64,000 nt of DNA from Arcobacter lacus (GTDB taxonomy: Bacteria; Campylobacterota; Campylobacteria; Campylobacterales; Arcobacteraceae). The notes under the pieces are model-generated. The model saw only the letters and a program-made list of their open reading frames with translations. It had not been told where the DNA came from and searched no databases. Made by a program: the position numbers and the translations under genes. Location of the stretch: assembly GCF_003063295.1 (NCBI RefSeq), contig NZ_MUXF01000005.1, positions 148,462 through 212,461 of the forward strand, written 5' to 3'. Each line of letters begins with the position of its first letter. Position 1 is the stretch's first letter. This document shows, piece after piece, positions 45,273-53,640 of this stretch.

Positions 45273-45743
45273 ATGAGTGAAGATATAAAGATAGTAAAAT
45301 TTTCGCCAAAATACAAAGAAGATTTTAAAAAGATAAATCTTTGGTGGATTGGTGAATATTTTGAAGTAGAAGAATCAGATATAAAAGTATTGAATGAACC
45401 TGAAAAATATATTATCGATATTGGTGGAGAAATTTTTTTAGCTTTATATAAAGATGAGGTAGTTGGAACTTGTGCTTTAATAAAATCAAAAAATGAAAAC
45501 TTTGATTTTGAATTAGCTAAATTGGCTGTTTTATCAAAAGTACAAGGTTTAAAATTAGGTTTATTTTTATCTCAAGCAGTTATAAATGAAGCTAAAAATA
45601 GAGGTGGTAAAACTATATTTTTAGAAACAAATAGTGTTTTAACACCTGCTGTAAGTTTGTATAAAAAATTAGGATTTGAAGAAATTCCTAATTTTAAACC
45701 AAAATACAAAAGAGTTAATTTAGTGATGCTTAAAAATCTTTAA
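45273..45743 (+). CDS. GNAT-family N-acetyltransferase
   Basis: A 156-residue GNAT fold protein. The acetyl-CoA binding region is ELAKLAVLSKVQGLKLGLFLSQAVI (about residues 87-112), in which the usual Q/RxxGxG/A loop appears as KVQGLKLG. The final YKKLGFEEIP is the typical strand 6-7 element. The acceptor is unknown. It begins 9 bp after purT and is convergent with a Sel1-type gene 1 bp away. Confidence 0.87.
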   Translation: MSEDIKIVKFSPKYKEDFKKINLWWIGEYFEVEESDIKVLNEPEKYIIDIGGEIFLALYKDEVVGTCALIKSKNENFDFELAKLAVLSKVQGLKLGLFLSQAVINEAKNRGGKTIFLETNSVLTPAVSLYKKLGFEEIPNFKPKYKRVNLVMLKNL

Positions 45744-45744
45744 T

Positions 45745-46053
45745 TTATCTACAAATAAAAGGATTTTCATTGCAAATTCCATCAAGAGCTTTTTGAGCTT
45801 TTTTATAACCTTGTTTTGATGATTTTTTATACCATTTAATCGCTTCTTTTTTATTCATTTTTACGGCTTTTCCTGTTTCATACATAAATCCAAGTCCATA
45901 TTGTGCTTTTGCATCACCTTTTGAAGCTAAATCATCAAATATTTTAAAAGCTTTTTGATAATCATTCATTAATAATGCTTTCTTACCATCTTCAAAAGTA
46001 ACTCCAAAAACTATGCTATTTAAAATAATTAAAAATAAAAATAATTTTTTCAT
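45745..46053 (-). CDS. Sel1-like repeat secreted protein
   Basis: A 102-residue protein with a signal peptide (about 1-17) and one to two Sel1-like tetratricopeptide units: GDAKAQYGLGFMYETGKAVKMNKKEAIKWYKKSSKQGYKKAQKAL (about residues 48-90). Two cysteines near the C-terminus could form a disulfide, as in secreted Sel1 proteins of Helicobacter. A very strong GAGGAGGAAG ribosome binding site precedes the ATG. Function unknown, probably protein binding in the periplasm. Confidence 0.83.
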   Translation of the reverse strand: MKKLFLFLIILNSIVFGVTFEDGKKALLMNDYQKAFKIFDDLASKGDAKAQYGLGFMYETGKAVKMNKKEAIKWYKKSSKQGYKKAQKALDGICNENPFICR

Positions 46054-46229
46054 TTAACTTCCTCCTCACTGTTGGAATGAATAAATTATATCAAATAATT
46101 ATCATAAATAGAAGAAAAAATTATAAGAAATTGGATTTAAAAATTTTACAGGTAAATATTTTGAATTAAATATAAAGTTTGAAAAGTTATATATTAGTGG
46201 TATTTTTTGGATTGAGTTCGATTATAAAA

Positions 46230-46306
46230 TGGCACGCCTGGTAGGAGTCGAACCCACAACCCACCGGGTCGAAACCGGTTATTCTATCCAGTTGAACTAC
46301 AGACGC
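46230..46306 (-). tRNA. tRNA-Arg (anticodon UCG)
   Basis: A 77-base cloverleaf is readable on the minus strand with CCA encoded at the 3' end. Acceptor stem GCGTCTG / CAGGCGT, D arm GTTC...GAAT, anticodon stem ACCGG / CCGGT with loop TTTCGAC (anticodon TCG, reading CGA), and T arm GTGGG-TTCGACT-CCTAC. The first acceptor pair is G1-U72, a wobble pair. The unit stands alone between the UbiA-type gene and the Sel1 gene. Confidence 0.96.
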
Positions 46307-46309
46307 ACC

Positions 46310-46337
46310 TAAAATTAGGATGTAAGTCTATCCTAAT
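46310..46337 (-). terminator. Terminator of the prenyltransferase gene
   Basis: On the minus strand an 8-bp stem ATTAGGAT / ATCCTAAT with an 8-base loop is followed by TTTT. It separates the prenyltransferase gene from tRNA-Arg just downstream. Confidence 0.7.
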
Positions 46338-46349
46338 ATTTCTTAAATT

Positions 46350-47210
46350 TTAAAAAAAGATATTATCTAAAACTATTAAAAGGAAGAAAACTATTCCTAA
46401 ATAACCATTTACAGTAAAAAATGCTCTATCAATTTTTTTAAAATCTTTATTTACTAAATAGTGTTCATAACTAAGCATCAAAGCACTTATTATTACGGCA
46501 AGATATGCAAAATATGAGCTACTTGAGTAGATTACAAATAAAAGCCAAAATATTACTGTTAGTGCGTGAAATACTTTTGAAAAAAGCATAGTTTTTTCTA
46601 CTCCAAATACAGAAGGAACAGAGTGAAGACCAAGTTTTTTATCTACTTCTATATCTTGTAAAGAATAAAGTAAATCGAAACCAGCAACCCAAAACATAAC
46701 ACCAATACTTAAAAATATTACCCATAAAGGTATATTTTCACTAACAGCAACTACACCTGCAATTGGTGCAAGAGCTAAAGAAATTCCTAAAATAATGTGT
46801 GCAAGATATGAAAATCTTTTAAAATAAGAGTAAGAACCAATGATTATTAAAATAGGTAATGATAAAATAAATGCTAAATCATTTACAAAATAAGCAACCA
46901 ATATAAATAAAAGTGCATTAACCACTACAAAAATAAACATAGCATTTGCACTAATTCTTCCATCTACATTTGGACGATTTATAGTTCGTGGATTTAAAGC
47001 ATCGATATCTCTATCCATATATCTATTAAATCCCATAGCAAAATTTCGTGCAGTAACAGCTGCTAAAACACCAAGTACCAAAAGTTTAAAACCAAACCAA
47101 CCATTTGCTGCTACAACCATAGCTATAAAAATAAATGGTAAAGCAAAAATAGAGTGTTGGAACATTACAAGTTCGCTAAAATCATTAAGTTTTTTCATCA
47201 ATTTTTTCAT
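46350..47210 (-). CDS. UbiA-family polyprenyltransferase (probably menaquinone pathway, MqnP type)
   Basis: Integral membrane prenyltransferase, 286 residues with eight or nine hydrophobic helices. The first Asp-rich motif is NRYMDRDIDALNPRT near residue 63 and the second is DLLYSLQDIEVDKKLGLHSVP near residue 190; both bind Mg-diphosphate. Sequence motifs alone fit 4-hydroxybenzoate or related acceptors. Because Campylobacterota make menaquinone by the futalosine route, a MqnP-type role is more likely than ubiquinone synthesis. That is inference from phylum, not from this sequence. Confidence 0.85.
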   Translation of the reverse strand: MKKLMKKLNDFSELVMFQHSIFALPFIFIAMVVAANGWFGFKLLVLGVLAAVTARNFAMGFNRYMDRDIDALNPRTINRPNVDGRISANAMFIFVVVNALLFILVAYFVNDLAFILSLPILIIIGSYSYFKRFSYLAHIILGISLALAPIAGVVAVSENIPLWVIFLSIGVMFWVAGFDLLYSLQDIEVDKKLGLHSVPSVFGVEKTMLFSKVFHALTVIFWLLFVIYSSSSYFAYLAVIISALMLSYEHYLVNKDFKKIDRAFFTVNGYLGIVFFLLIVLDNIFF

Positions 47211-47289
47211 AGCAGGGATTTTATCCTAGATTAATTAAATTAAACCTTTTTGGGTTATAATGAAAAATATTTTATAAAAAAGAGAATAT

Positions 47290-47493
47290 ATGAAAAAAAT
47301 TGTTTTATTTATTTTAAGTCTATTTTTAATTCTAAATTTTAGTGCTTGTTCTTCAAAAACTCAGGATGAAATTACAAATTCACAATCAAATGATATTTCA
47401 AAACTATTAAAAACAATTATTGAAAAAGAAAAAGAGATAAATGAACTTAATAAAAAATTAGAAATTTGTGAAAGTAAAAAAGTAATAAAATGA
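47290..47493 (+). CDS. Small lipoprotein with coiled coil
   Basis: A 67-residue predicted lipoprotein. The signal peptide ends in NFSAC, with the cysteine at residue 20. The mature part is one helix with heptad-like Leu/Ile spacing (LLKTIIEKEKEINELNKKLE) that should form a coiled coil. A TATAAT at 47256-47261 may be its promoter. It overlaps miaA by four bases (ATGA), so it is cotranscribed with it, but the functions look unrelated. Confidence 0.65.
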   Translation: MKKIVLFILSLFLILNFSACSSKTQDEITNSQSNDISKLLKTIIEKEKEINELNKKLEICESKKVIK

Positions 47494-48365
47494 AAGAAAT
47501 AGCAATTATTGGTTCAACTGCATCAGGAAAAACTGCTTTATCTCTTGAAATTGCCTCAAAAACAAATTCTATAATTTTATCATTGGACTCTTTGTGCGTT
47601 TACAAAGAAATAGATATTGTTTCTGCAAAACCAACTTTAGAAGAAAGAGGTGAAATTTTACATTTTGGAATAGATGAAGTTTATCCAAATGTTGAATTTG
47701 ATGTGGTTTGTTTTATGGAGTTATACAAAAAAGCTAAAGAGTATGCTTTAAAAAATGATAAAAATTTGATTATAGTTGGTGGTACAGGATTTTACTTAAA
47801 AGCTTTAATTGATGGATTGTCTTTAGGAATTGAAACAAAAATAAAATTAGATATTAGTGTAGCAGAAGCTTATGATTTATTGTATTCATTGGATGAAGTG
47901 TATATGAAAAAGATAGAAAAAAATGATAAATATCGAGTAGAAAAAGCTTATGCAATTTATAAACAAACAGGCTTAACTCCAACTTTATATTTTGAAAAAA
48001 ATCCTAAAATTCCACTTGCAAAAGATTTAAAGATATTTGAAATTTTATGGGAAAAAGAAGAGCTAAAAAAAAGAGTTGCATCAAGAACAAATACTATGAT
48101 AAAATCAGGTTTGATTGATGAAATTATTTATTTAGAAAAAAAATATACAAGAGCTCCAAATTGTATGTCATCTATTGGTATTGTCGAAACATTTGAATAT
48201 TTAGATGGAAAATTGTCTAAAGAAGAGTTAGAAGAAAAAATTTCACAAAATACAATGAAACTTGCAAAAAGACAAAATACTTTCAATAAAGGTCAATTTT
48301 TAAATAAGACTTCAAATATAATAGATAACTTAAATTCAGATATACTTAAGTATTTCTCGATATAA
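47490..48365 (+). CDS. miaA: tRNA dimethylallyltransferase MiaA
   Basis: Adds a dimethylallyl group to A37 of tRNAs that read codons beginning with U. The 291 residues contain the P-loop GSTASGKT (residues 8-15), [20 protein letters not shown] near residue 33, [16 protein letters not shown] near residue 95, and a C-terminal [14 protein letters not shown] block (normally AKRQxTWFR). It is slightly shorter than the E. coli enzyme, as is usual in this phylum. Confidence 0.94.
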   Translation: MKEIAIIGSTASGKTALSLEIASKTNSIILSLDSLCVYKEIDIVSAKPTLEERGEILHFGIDEVYPNVEFDVVCFMELYKKAKEYALKNDKNLIIVGGTGFYLKALIDGLSLGIETKIKLDISVAEAYDLLYSLDEVYMKKIEKNDKYRVEKAYAIYKQTGLTPTLYFEKNPKIPLAKDLKIFEILWEKEELKKRVASRTNTMIKSGLIDEIIYLEKKYTRAPNCMSSIGIVETFEYLDGKLSKEELEEKISQNTMKLAKRQNTFNKGQFLNKTSNIIDNLNSDILKYFSI

Positions 48366-48445
48366 TCACAACCCTAAAGAGTTTGGTAAAGGGCTTGCAA
48401 GGACTTGACCTTTTATCTTACATTAATTTAATTAAGGAAAATGGA

Positions 48446-48649
48446 ATGAAAAAAGATATTCATCCAGACTACAAAGTTTGTACAGTAACTTGTGCTTGTG
48501 GTAATAGTTTTGAAACAAAATCAAATGTTGAGACTTTAAAAATCGATATTTGTTCTTCTTGTCACCCATTCTTCACTGGTGAGCAAAAACTTGTTGATGC
48601 TGCAGGAAGAGTTGAGAAATTCAAAGCTAAATATAACATGGCTAAATAG
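48446..48649 (+). CDS. rpmE: Large-subunit ribosomal protein bL31
   Basis: A 67-residue ribosomal protein starting MKKDIHPDY. The zinc-binding cysteines are all present (VCTVTCACG and [10 protein letters not shown]), so this is the C+ form. The [15 protein letters not shown] end is [16 protein letters not shown]. The frame is open further upstream, but the ATG at 48446 with AAGGAAAA and the family start fix the N-terminus. Confidence 0.97.
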   Translation: MKKDIHPDYKVCTVTCACGNSFETKSNVETLKIDICSSCHPFFTGEQKLVDAAGRVEKFKAKYNMAK

Positions 48650-48661
48650 TAGTAAAATACT

Positions 48662-49483
48662 ATGTTATGCTTAGTTCCGACTCCGATTGGAAATTTAGAA
48701 GATATCTCTTCGAGGTCACTTAAAGTTCTTGAAGAGTCGGAATTAATCTTTTGTGAAGATACAAGAGTAACAAAAAAACTTCTAAACCTTTTAGGTGAAA
48801 AGTATAACTTAGACTTTTCAAATAAAGAGTATAAATCTTTTCACTCTCATAATGAAAATCAAATATTAAAAACTTTAGACAAAGATACTTTTTCTAAAAA
48901 TGTTGTTTATGTAAGCGATGCAGGAATGCCTTGTGTTAGTGACCCAGGTGCTACGCTTGTAGATTTTTGTATAAAAAATCAAATTCCTTATGATGTTCTT
49001 CCTGGTGCAAATGCAATTTTAACTGCTTATGCAATGAGTGGATTTACACAAACTACTTTTTCTTTTTATGGATTTTTAGACCATAAAGGAGCAAGTCGTG
49101 CTTCAAAACTCGATGAGATTTTAAATGATGATAAACTATCAATCCTTTATGAATCACCTCATAGGCTTTTAAAACTTCTTGAAGAGTTAAATGAAAAAGA
49201 GCCAAATAGAACAATATTTTTAGCAAAAGAGATAACAAAACTTCATCAAACTACTTATAAAAATAGCGCTTCAAATCTTTTTGAAGAGTTTAAAAATATA
49301 AATATAAAAGGTGAATGGGTTGTAGTAATTGAACCAAAAGAAAAAATTGGTTTAAATCTTGAACTAAATGATATATTACCTTTAGATTTACCTCCAAAAA
49401 CAAAAGCAAAATTAATTGCAAAAATGACAGGACAATCTATCAAAGAGGTTTATCAACAATTTTTGGATAACATGCCGTCATGA
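48662..49483 (+). CDS. rsmI: 16S rRNA 2'-O-ribose C1402 methyltransferase RsmI
   Basis: Tetrapyrrole-methylase-type enzyme of 273 residues. Motifs are VPTPIGNLEDISSRSLKVL at the N-terminus, FCEDTRVTKKLL near residue 35, VYVSDAGMPCVSDPGATLV near residue 82, VLPGANAILTAYAMSG near residue 118 and LYESPHRLLKLLEEL near residue 160. The C-terminal helix region is shortened. It begins 12 bp after rpmE and overlaps the next gene by four bases (ATGA), so the two rRNA methylases are coupled. Confidence 0.96.
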   Translation: MLCLVPTPIGNLEDISSRSLKVLEESELIFCEDTRVTKKLLNLLGEKYNLDFSNKEYKSFHSHNENQILKTLDKDTFSKNVVYVSDAGMPCVSDPGATLVDFCIKNQIPYDVLPGANAILTAYAMSGFTQTTFSFYGFLDHKGASRASKLDEILNDDKLSILYESPHRLLKLLEELNEKEPNRTIFLAKEITKLHQTTYKNSASNLFEEFKNINIKGEWVVVIEPKEKIGLNLELNDILPLDLPPKTKAKLIAKMTGQSIKEVYQQFLDNMPS

Positions 49484-50169
49484 TAATATACGGAAAACAA
49501 ATAGTACTTTATGTACTTGAAAATCACCCAAAATTAGTTGAAGAAGTTTTTCTTTCAAAAGAGATAGATAATAAACTATTTTCAAAATTTTTAAAATTAG
49601 GTAAAAAAATCCATAGACTAGATAACCAAAAAGCGCAAGCTTTAGCAAAAGGTGGAAATCATCAAGGATTTTTTTTAAAGTTGAGTCAGTTTGACTATGC
49701 ACCGATAAAAGAATTAAAAGCGATGAATTTTATTTTAGTTTTAGATGGAGTAACTGATGTTGGAAACATTGGAGCTATTGCTAGAACAGCTTATTCTTTA
49801 GGAATTGATGGAATAATTGCATCAAATATAAAAACTATAAATAACTCTGGAATTGTAAGAACAAGTGCTGGAGCATTACTTGATTTACCATTTTGTATTC
49901 ATCCAAGAAGTGCAGATTTAGCAAGTGAATTAATAGATGCTGGATTTACTTTGATTGGTGCAACAATGGATGGTGTTGATTTAAAAAAATATGGAAAAAT
50001 AGAAAAAAGTGATAAAGTAGCTCTATTTTTAGGAAGTGAAGGAGAAGGTATTTCTCCAAAAGTTGCTAAAAAATTGGACTTAAAAGTATCTATAAAAATG
50101 GAACATGAATTTGATTCTTTAAATGTTTCAGTTGCAGCGGGAATATTGATTTATAACCTAAAAAGATAA
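49480..50169 (+). CDS. rlmB: 23S rRNA 2'-O-methyltransferase, RlmB/SpoU type
   Basis: SPOUT-class RNA ribose methyltransferase of 229 residues. An N-terminal substrate-binding domain (about 1-75) starts with IIYGKQIVLYVLENHP. The SPOUT domain (about 80-229) has the three motifs: VLDGVTDVGNIGAIARTAYSLG, LFLGSEGEGISPKV and DSLNVSVAAGILIYNL. The G2251-specific RlmB is the likeliest member, but other SpoU proteins cannot be excluded. Coupled to rsmI. Confidence 0.9.
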   Translation: MIIYGKQIVLYVLENHPKLVEEVFLSKEIDNKLFSKFLKLGKKIHRLDNQKAQALAKGGNHQGFFLKLSQFDYAPIKELKAMNFILVLDGVTDVGNIGAIARTAYSLGIDGIIASNIKTINNSGIVRTSAGALLDLPFCIHPRSADLASELIDAGFTLIGATMDGVDLKKYGKIEKSDKVALFLGSEGEGISPKVAKKLDLKVSIKMEHEFDSLNVSVAAGILIYNLKR

Positions 50170-50181
50170 AAAGAGTAAAAT

Positions 50182-50991
50182 ATGATAAAAAAATTAATCC
50201 TAATTATTGCTTTATGTGTGACTTCAAATGCAAGTATAAATGACGCAGTTCAAAATTTACTAGGAGCTAGTGATTATAATACGCATAGGAATTTAATTAA
50301 TCATATTTTCAAAAATTCAAGTTCATTTTATAAAAATGGTCAAATTGATTATGTAAAAATTACTCAAGAATTATCAAATAATAATCTTCTAAAATTAGAT
50401 TTAGGAGGAACTAAAGATATTGAAGTATCTTTTAGTTTTAATGCAAATGCAAAAAAATCAATGAAAAATATAAATGATATATTAAAAGCTATTGGACAAC
50501 AAAATTTTATAACTCAAAGTGAAGTAGTTATAGAAGATCAGTTAAAATGGACTATTAGATTAAAAACTGCAGCCGCCATAAACCCTCTCAGATTATCTCA
50601 AGAATTACAAAGTACAAACAGTAGTATTGTAGATATAAAAAGAGAGGGAAATCTTAAGTGGAGTTATTTTATTGATTCAACTAACTCTACAGTTTATAAA
50701 ACTGAAGATTTAATAAATAATAAAAGTTTATCATTAAAAAAACCAAATAAACCATATATTATTGAAATATCAAATACAGGTGCTATTAGCATAAGTTCAA
50801 ATATAAATAATAGTTGGTATCCAAGTATAGTTTTTTATGATAAAGATTTTAAAATTATTGAAATAGTAGAAAAAGATAGTTTGCACAAAAATTTAGTAAT
50901 AGATGTGCCTAATAATACAAGATATATCAAAATTGATGATTTATATTCTCTTGCAAATTTAAAGCAAGGGATTAGCATTACTAAGGAGTAA
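50182..50991 (+). CDS. Hypothetical periplasmic protein
   Basis: A 269-residue secreted protein that I do not recognise. A signal peptide (about 1-17, ending SNA-SI) is followed by an alpha/beta region up to about residue 165, with SFSFNANAKKSMKNINDILKAIG and KREGNLKWSYFID, then a probable beta-sandwich (about 175-269). It lacks a lipobox cysteine. It starts 12 bp after rlmB and is followed 3 bp later by the aminotransferase gene with AAGGAG, so it may be in the same operon. Confidence 0.6.
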   Translation: MIKKLILIIALCVTSNASINDAVQNLLGASDYNTHRNLINHIFKNSSSFYKNGQIDYVKITQELSNNNLLKLDLGGTKDIEVSFSFNANAKKSMKNINDILKAIGQQNFITQSEVVIEDQLKWTIRLKTAAAINPLRLSQELQSTNSSIVDIKREGNLKWSYFIDSTNSTVYKTEDLINNKSLSLKKPNKPYIIEISNTGAISISSNINNSWYPSIVFYDKDFKIIEIVEKDSLHKNLVIDVPNNTRYIKIDDLYSLANLKQGISITKE

Positions 50992-50994
50992 TAA

Positions 50995-52209
50995 ATGTTT
51001 GCAGAAATTGAATTTGAACGAATGAAAAGACTTCCAAATTATGTATTTGCAGAAGTAAATGCAATAAAAATGGAAGCAAGAAGAGCAGGGGAAGATGTAA
51101 TTGACTTCTCTATGGGAAATCCAGATGGTCCAGCACCACAACATATAACAGATAAATTAATTGAAGCGTCAGCAAAACCAAAAAATCATGGATATAGTGC
51201 AAGTGCTGGTATTTTTAAACTAAGACTTGCTATTTCTAACTGGTATAAAAGAAAATATGATGTTGATTTTTTAGATCCAAATAAACATGTATGTGCAACA
51301 ATGGGTTCAAAAGAGGGTTATGTTCACTTAGTTCAGGCTATTGTAAATGTTGGAGATGTAGCTGTTGTTCCAGACCCAACTTATCCGATTCACTCATATG
51401 CATTTATGTTAAATGGTGCAGCTGTTCATAAGTTTGAATTAGCATTTGATGATGTATTTAAAGTTGATGAAGATCTGTTTTTTGAAAGATTACAAAAAAC
51501 ACTTGACGAGTCAATTCCAAAAGTAAAATTCGTAGTTGTTAATTTCCCTCATAATCCAACTTGTGCAACTGTAACACCAGAATTTTATACAAGATTAGTA
51601 GCAATGGCTAAAAGAGAAAGATTTTATATTATCTCTGATATTGCTTATGCTGATATAACTTTTGATGGATATAAAACTCCTTCAATTTTCCAAGCAGAAG
51701 GTGCTTTAGATGTTGCTGTTGAATGTTTTACATTAAGTAAATCATATAATATGGCTGGATGGAGAGTAGGTTGTATCGTAGGAAATGAAAAACTAATCGG
51801 TGCATTAAAAAGAATCAAATCTTGGCTTGATTATGGTATGTTTACTCCTATTCAAATTGCAGCTACTGTTGCACTTGATGGACCACAAGATTGTGTTGAA
51901 GAACATATTGAGAAATATAGAAAAAGAAGAGATTTAATGCTTGAAACATTTGCAGATGCTGGTTGGGTTATGAATAAACCAAATGCATCTATGTTTATTT
52001 GGGCAAAAATTCCTGAAGTTGCAAGTCACTTAGGAAGTATGGAATTTTCAAAACAATTATTAACTCAAGCACAAGTTGCTGTAAGTCCAGGAATTGGATT
52101 TGGACACTATGGTGACCAATATGTAAGAATTGCTTTAATTGAAAATGAAAAAAGAATCAGACAAGCTGCAAAAAATATAAAGAAATATTTAAAATCATTA
52201 GAAAAGTAA
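50995..52209 (+). CDS. Class I/II aminotransferase (AlaC / LL-DAP aminotransferase-like)
   Basis: PLP-dependent fold-type I aminotransferase of 404 residues. The PLP lysine is K249 in LSKSYNMAGWRVG, with NFPHNPTCA (cofactor-binding Asn), DIAYADITFDG and the C-terminal substrate arginine in YVRIALIEN. The N-terminal IDFSMGNPDGPAPQHI block is typical of the AlaC/YfdZ and DapL-related group. Aspartate, alanine or LL-DAP aminotransferase activity are all possible. hom follows 125 bp downstream, in keeping with aspartate-family amino acid synthesis. Confidence 0.9.
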   Translation: MFAEIEFERMKRLPNYVFAEVNAIKMEARRAGEDVIDFSMGNPDGPAPQHITDKLIEASAKPKNHGYSASAGIFKLRLAISNWYKRKYDVDFLDPNKHVCATMGSKEGYVHLVQAIVNVGDVAVVPDPTYPIHSYAFMLNGAAVHKFELAFDDVFKVDEDLFFERLQKTLDESIPKVKFVVVNFPHNPTCATVTPEFYTRLVAMAKRERFYIISDIAYADITFDGYKTPSIFQAEGALDVAVECFTLSKSYNMAGWRVGCIVGNEKLIGALKRIKSWLDYGMFTPIQIAATVALDGPQDCVEEHIEKYRKRRDLMLETFADAGWVMNKPNASMFIWAKIPEVASHLGSMEFSKQLLTQAQVAVSPGIGFGHYGDQYVRIALIENEKRIRQAAKNIKKYLKSLEK

Positions 52210-52238
52210 GCTTTGTTCTCAAAGCCCTTTAGTTTTTA

Positions 52239-52277
52239 TTACTTTTAAGGATTTTTTAGAAATCCTGCTAAAAAGTA
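52239..52277 (+). promoter_or_regulatory. Long imperfect hairpin in the hom leader
   Basis: AGGATTT (52248-52254) pairs with AAATCCT (52260-52266), and outer arms ACTTTTA / TAAAAAGT extend it with one bulge. No T tract follows. It may end the aminotransferase transcript or structure the hom leader. Confidence 0.4.
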
Positions 52278-52293
52278 GATATAGAATAAATTC

Positions 52294-52314
52294 GGTTCCT
52301 TTAAAAGGGGAACC
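52294..52314 (+). promoter_or_regulatory. GC-containing hairpin just before the hom ribosome binding site
   Basis: GGTTCC pairs with GGAACC around a 9-base loop that can partly pair inside. ATTTTA follows, then AAAGGAAATAAG and the hom ATG at 52334. Its position could allow control of hom translation or a weak attenuator. Confidence 0.45.
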
Positions 52315-52333
52315 ATTTTAAAGGAAATAAGAT

Positions 52334-53596
52334 ATGTTAAAAGTTGGAATTATTGGAGTTGGTACAGTTGGAAGTAGTGTTGCAAATATTTTAATTGATA
52401 ATAAAAATATTATTACTGCACGTGCTGGTAAAGAGATTGTTCCAACTATTGGAGTAGTTTCAAACTTAGGCAAAAAAAGAGATGTTAGTATAAAATTAAC
52501 TACAAATGCTGATGAAATTTTAGAAGATGATTCTATTGATATAGTTGTTGAATTAATGGGTGGAATTGATAAGCCTTATGAGATAGTTAAAAAAGCTTTA
52601 TTAAAAGGAAAAGCAGTGGTTACTGCAAATAAAGCTTTATTGGCTTACCATAGATATGAACTTCAAGAACTTGCTGGCGATATTCCTTTTGAATTTGAAG
52701 CAGCAGTTGCAGGTGGAATACCAATAATAAATGCTTTGAGAGATGGATTAAGTGCAAATCATATTAAATCTATTCAAGGTATTATGAATGGAACTTGTAA
52801 CTATATGCTTACACGAATGATAAATGATGGTGTAAACTATGATGAAATCCTAAAAGAAGCACAAGAATTAGGTTATGCAGAAGCTGATCCAACATTTGAC
52901 GTTGGTGGATATGATGCTGCTCATAAACTTTTAATTTTAGGTTCAATTGCTTATGGAATAGATGTAAAACCTGAAGAAATATTAATCGAAGGAATTGAAA
53001 ATATCACAAAAGCAGATATAGAATTTGCAAAAGAGTTTGAGTATTCTATAAAACTGTTAGGTATTGCAAAAAAAGTAGGAAATGAAATTGAATTAAGAGT
53101 TCATCCAGTTTTAATTCCTGAAGATAAAATGATAGCAAAAGTTGATGGTGTTATGAATGGAATCTCTGTTGTTGGAGATAAAGTTGGAGAAACTATGTAT
53201 TATGGAGCAGGAGCAGGTGGTGATGCAACTGCTTCAGCTGTTGTTGCAAATATAATAGATATTGCTAGAAAAGGTAAAGGTTCTCCAATGCTTGGTTTTG
53301 AAAAACAACCAGGTGAAAAGATAACTTTAATGCCAAAAGATAATATCAAAACAAAATACTACTTAAGACTTGAAGTTGCAGACAAATCTGGAACTTTAGC
53401 AAAAGTTGCAACAATATTTGGAAATAATTCAATCTCTATTGAAAATATGATGCAAAAACCATTAAAAGATTCAAAAGCGAATCTTTTACTTACAACTCAT
53501 ACATGTGTAGAAAAAGATATTTTAAAAGCTATTAAAGAACTTGAAAATTCTGGAGTAGTTCTAACAAAACCTAATATGATAAGAATAGAAGATTGA
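52334..53596 (+). CDS. hom: Homoserine dehydrogenase
   Basis: NAD(P)H-dependent enzyme that forms homoserine for threonine and methionine. The 420 residues have an N-terminal nucleotide domain with GVGTVGSSVANIL, TANKALLAYH near residue 98, FEAAVAGGIPIINALRDGL near residue 118 and IQGIMNGTCNYML, the substrate-domain block QELGYAEADPTFDVGGYDAAHKL (in parts), and a C-terminal ACT domain (about 340-420: RLEVADKSGTLAKVATIFG), usually the site of threonine feedback. No aspartokinase fusion. Confidence 0.97.
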   Translation: MLKVGIIGVGTVGSSVANILIDNKNIITARAGKEIVPTIGVVSNLGKKRDVSIKLTTNADEILEDDSIDIVVELMGGIDKPYEIVKKALLKGKAVVTANKALLAYHRYELQELAGDIPFEFEAAVAGGIPIINALRDGLSANHIKSIQGIMNGTCNYMLTRMINDGVNYDEILKEAQELGYAEADPTFDVGGYDAAHKLLILGSIAYGIDVKPEEILIEGIENITKADIEFAKEFEYSIKLLGIAKKVGNEIELRVHPVLIPEDKMIAKVDGVMNGISVVGDKVGETMYYGAGAGGDATASAVVANIIDIARKGKGSPMLGFEKQPGEKITLMPKDNIKTKYYLRLEVADKSGTLAKVATIFGNNSISIENMMQKPLKDSKANLLLTTHTCVEKDILKAIKELENSGVVLTKPNMIRIED

Positions 53597-53640
53597 ATTT
53601 AAGTTATAATTTTAAATATAATATATTTTAAGGAGATTAA

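Noticed and set aside
48383..48445. N-terminal extension of bL31
   Set aside because: The family always starts MKxxIHPxY; ATG at 48446 has AAGGAAAA.
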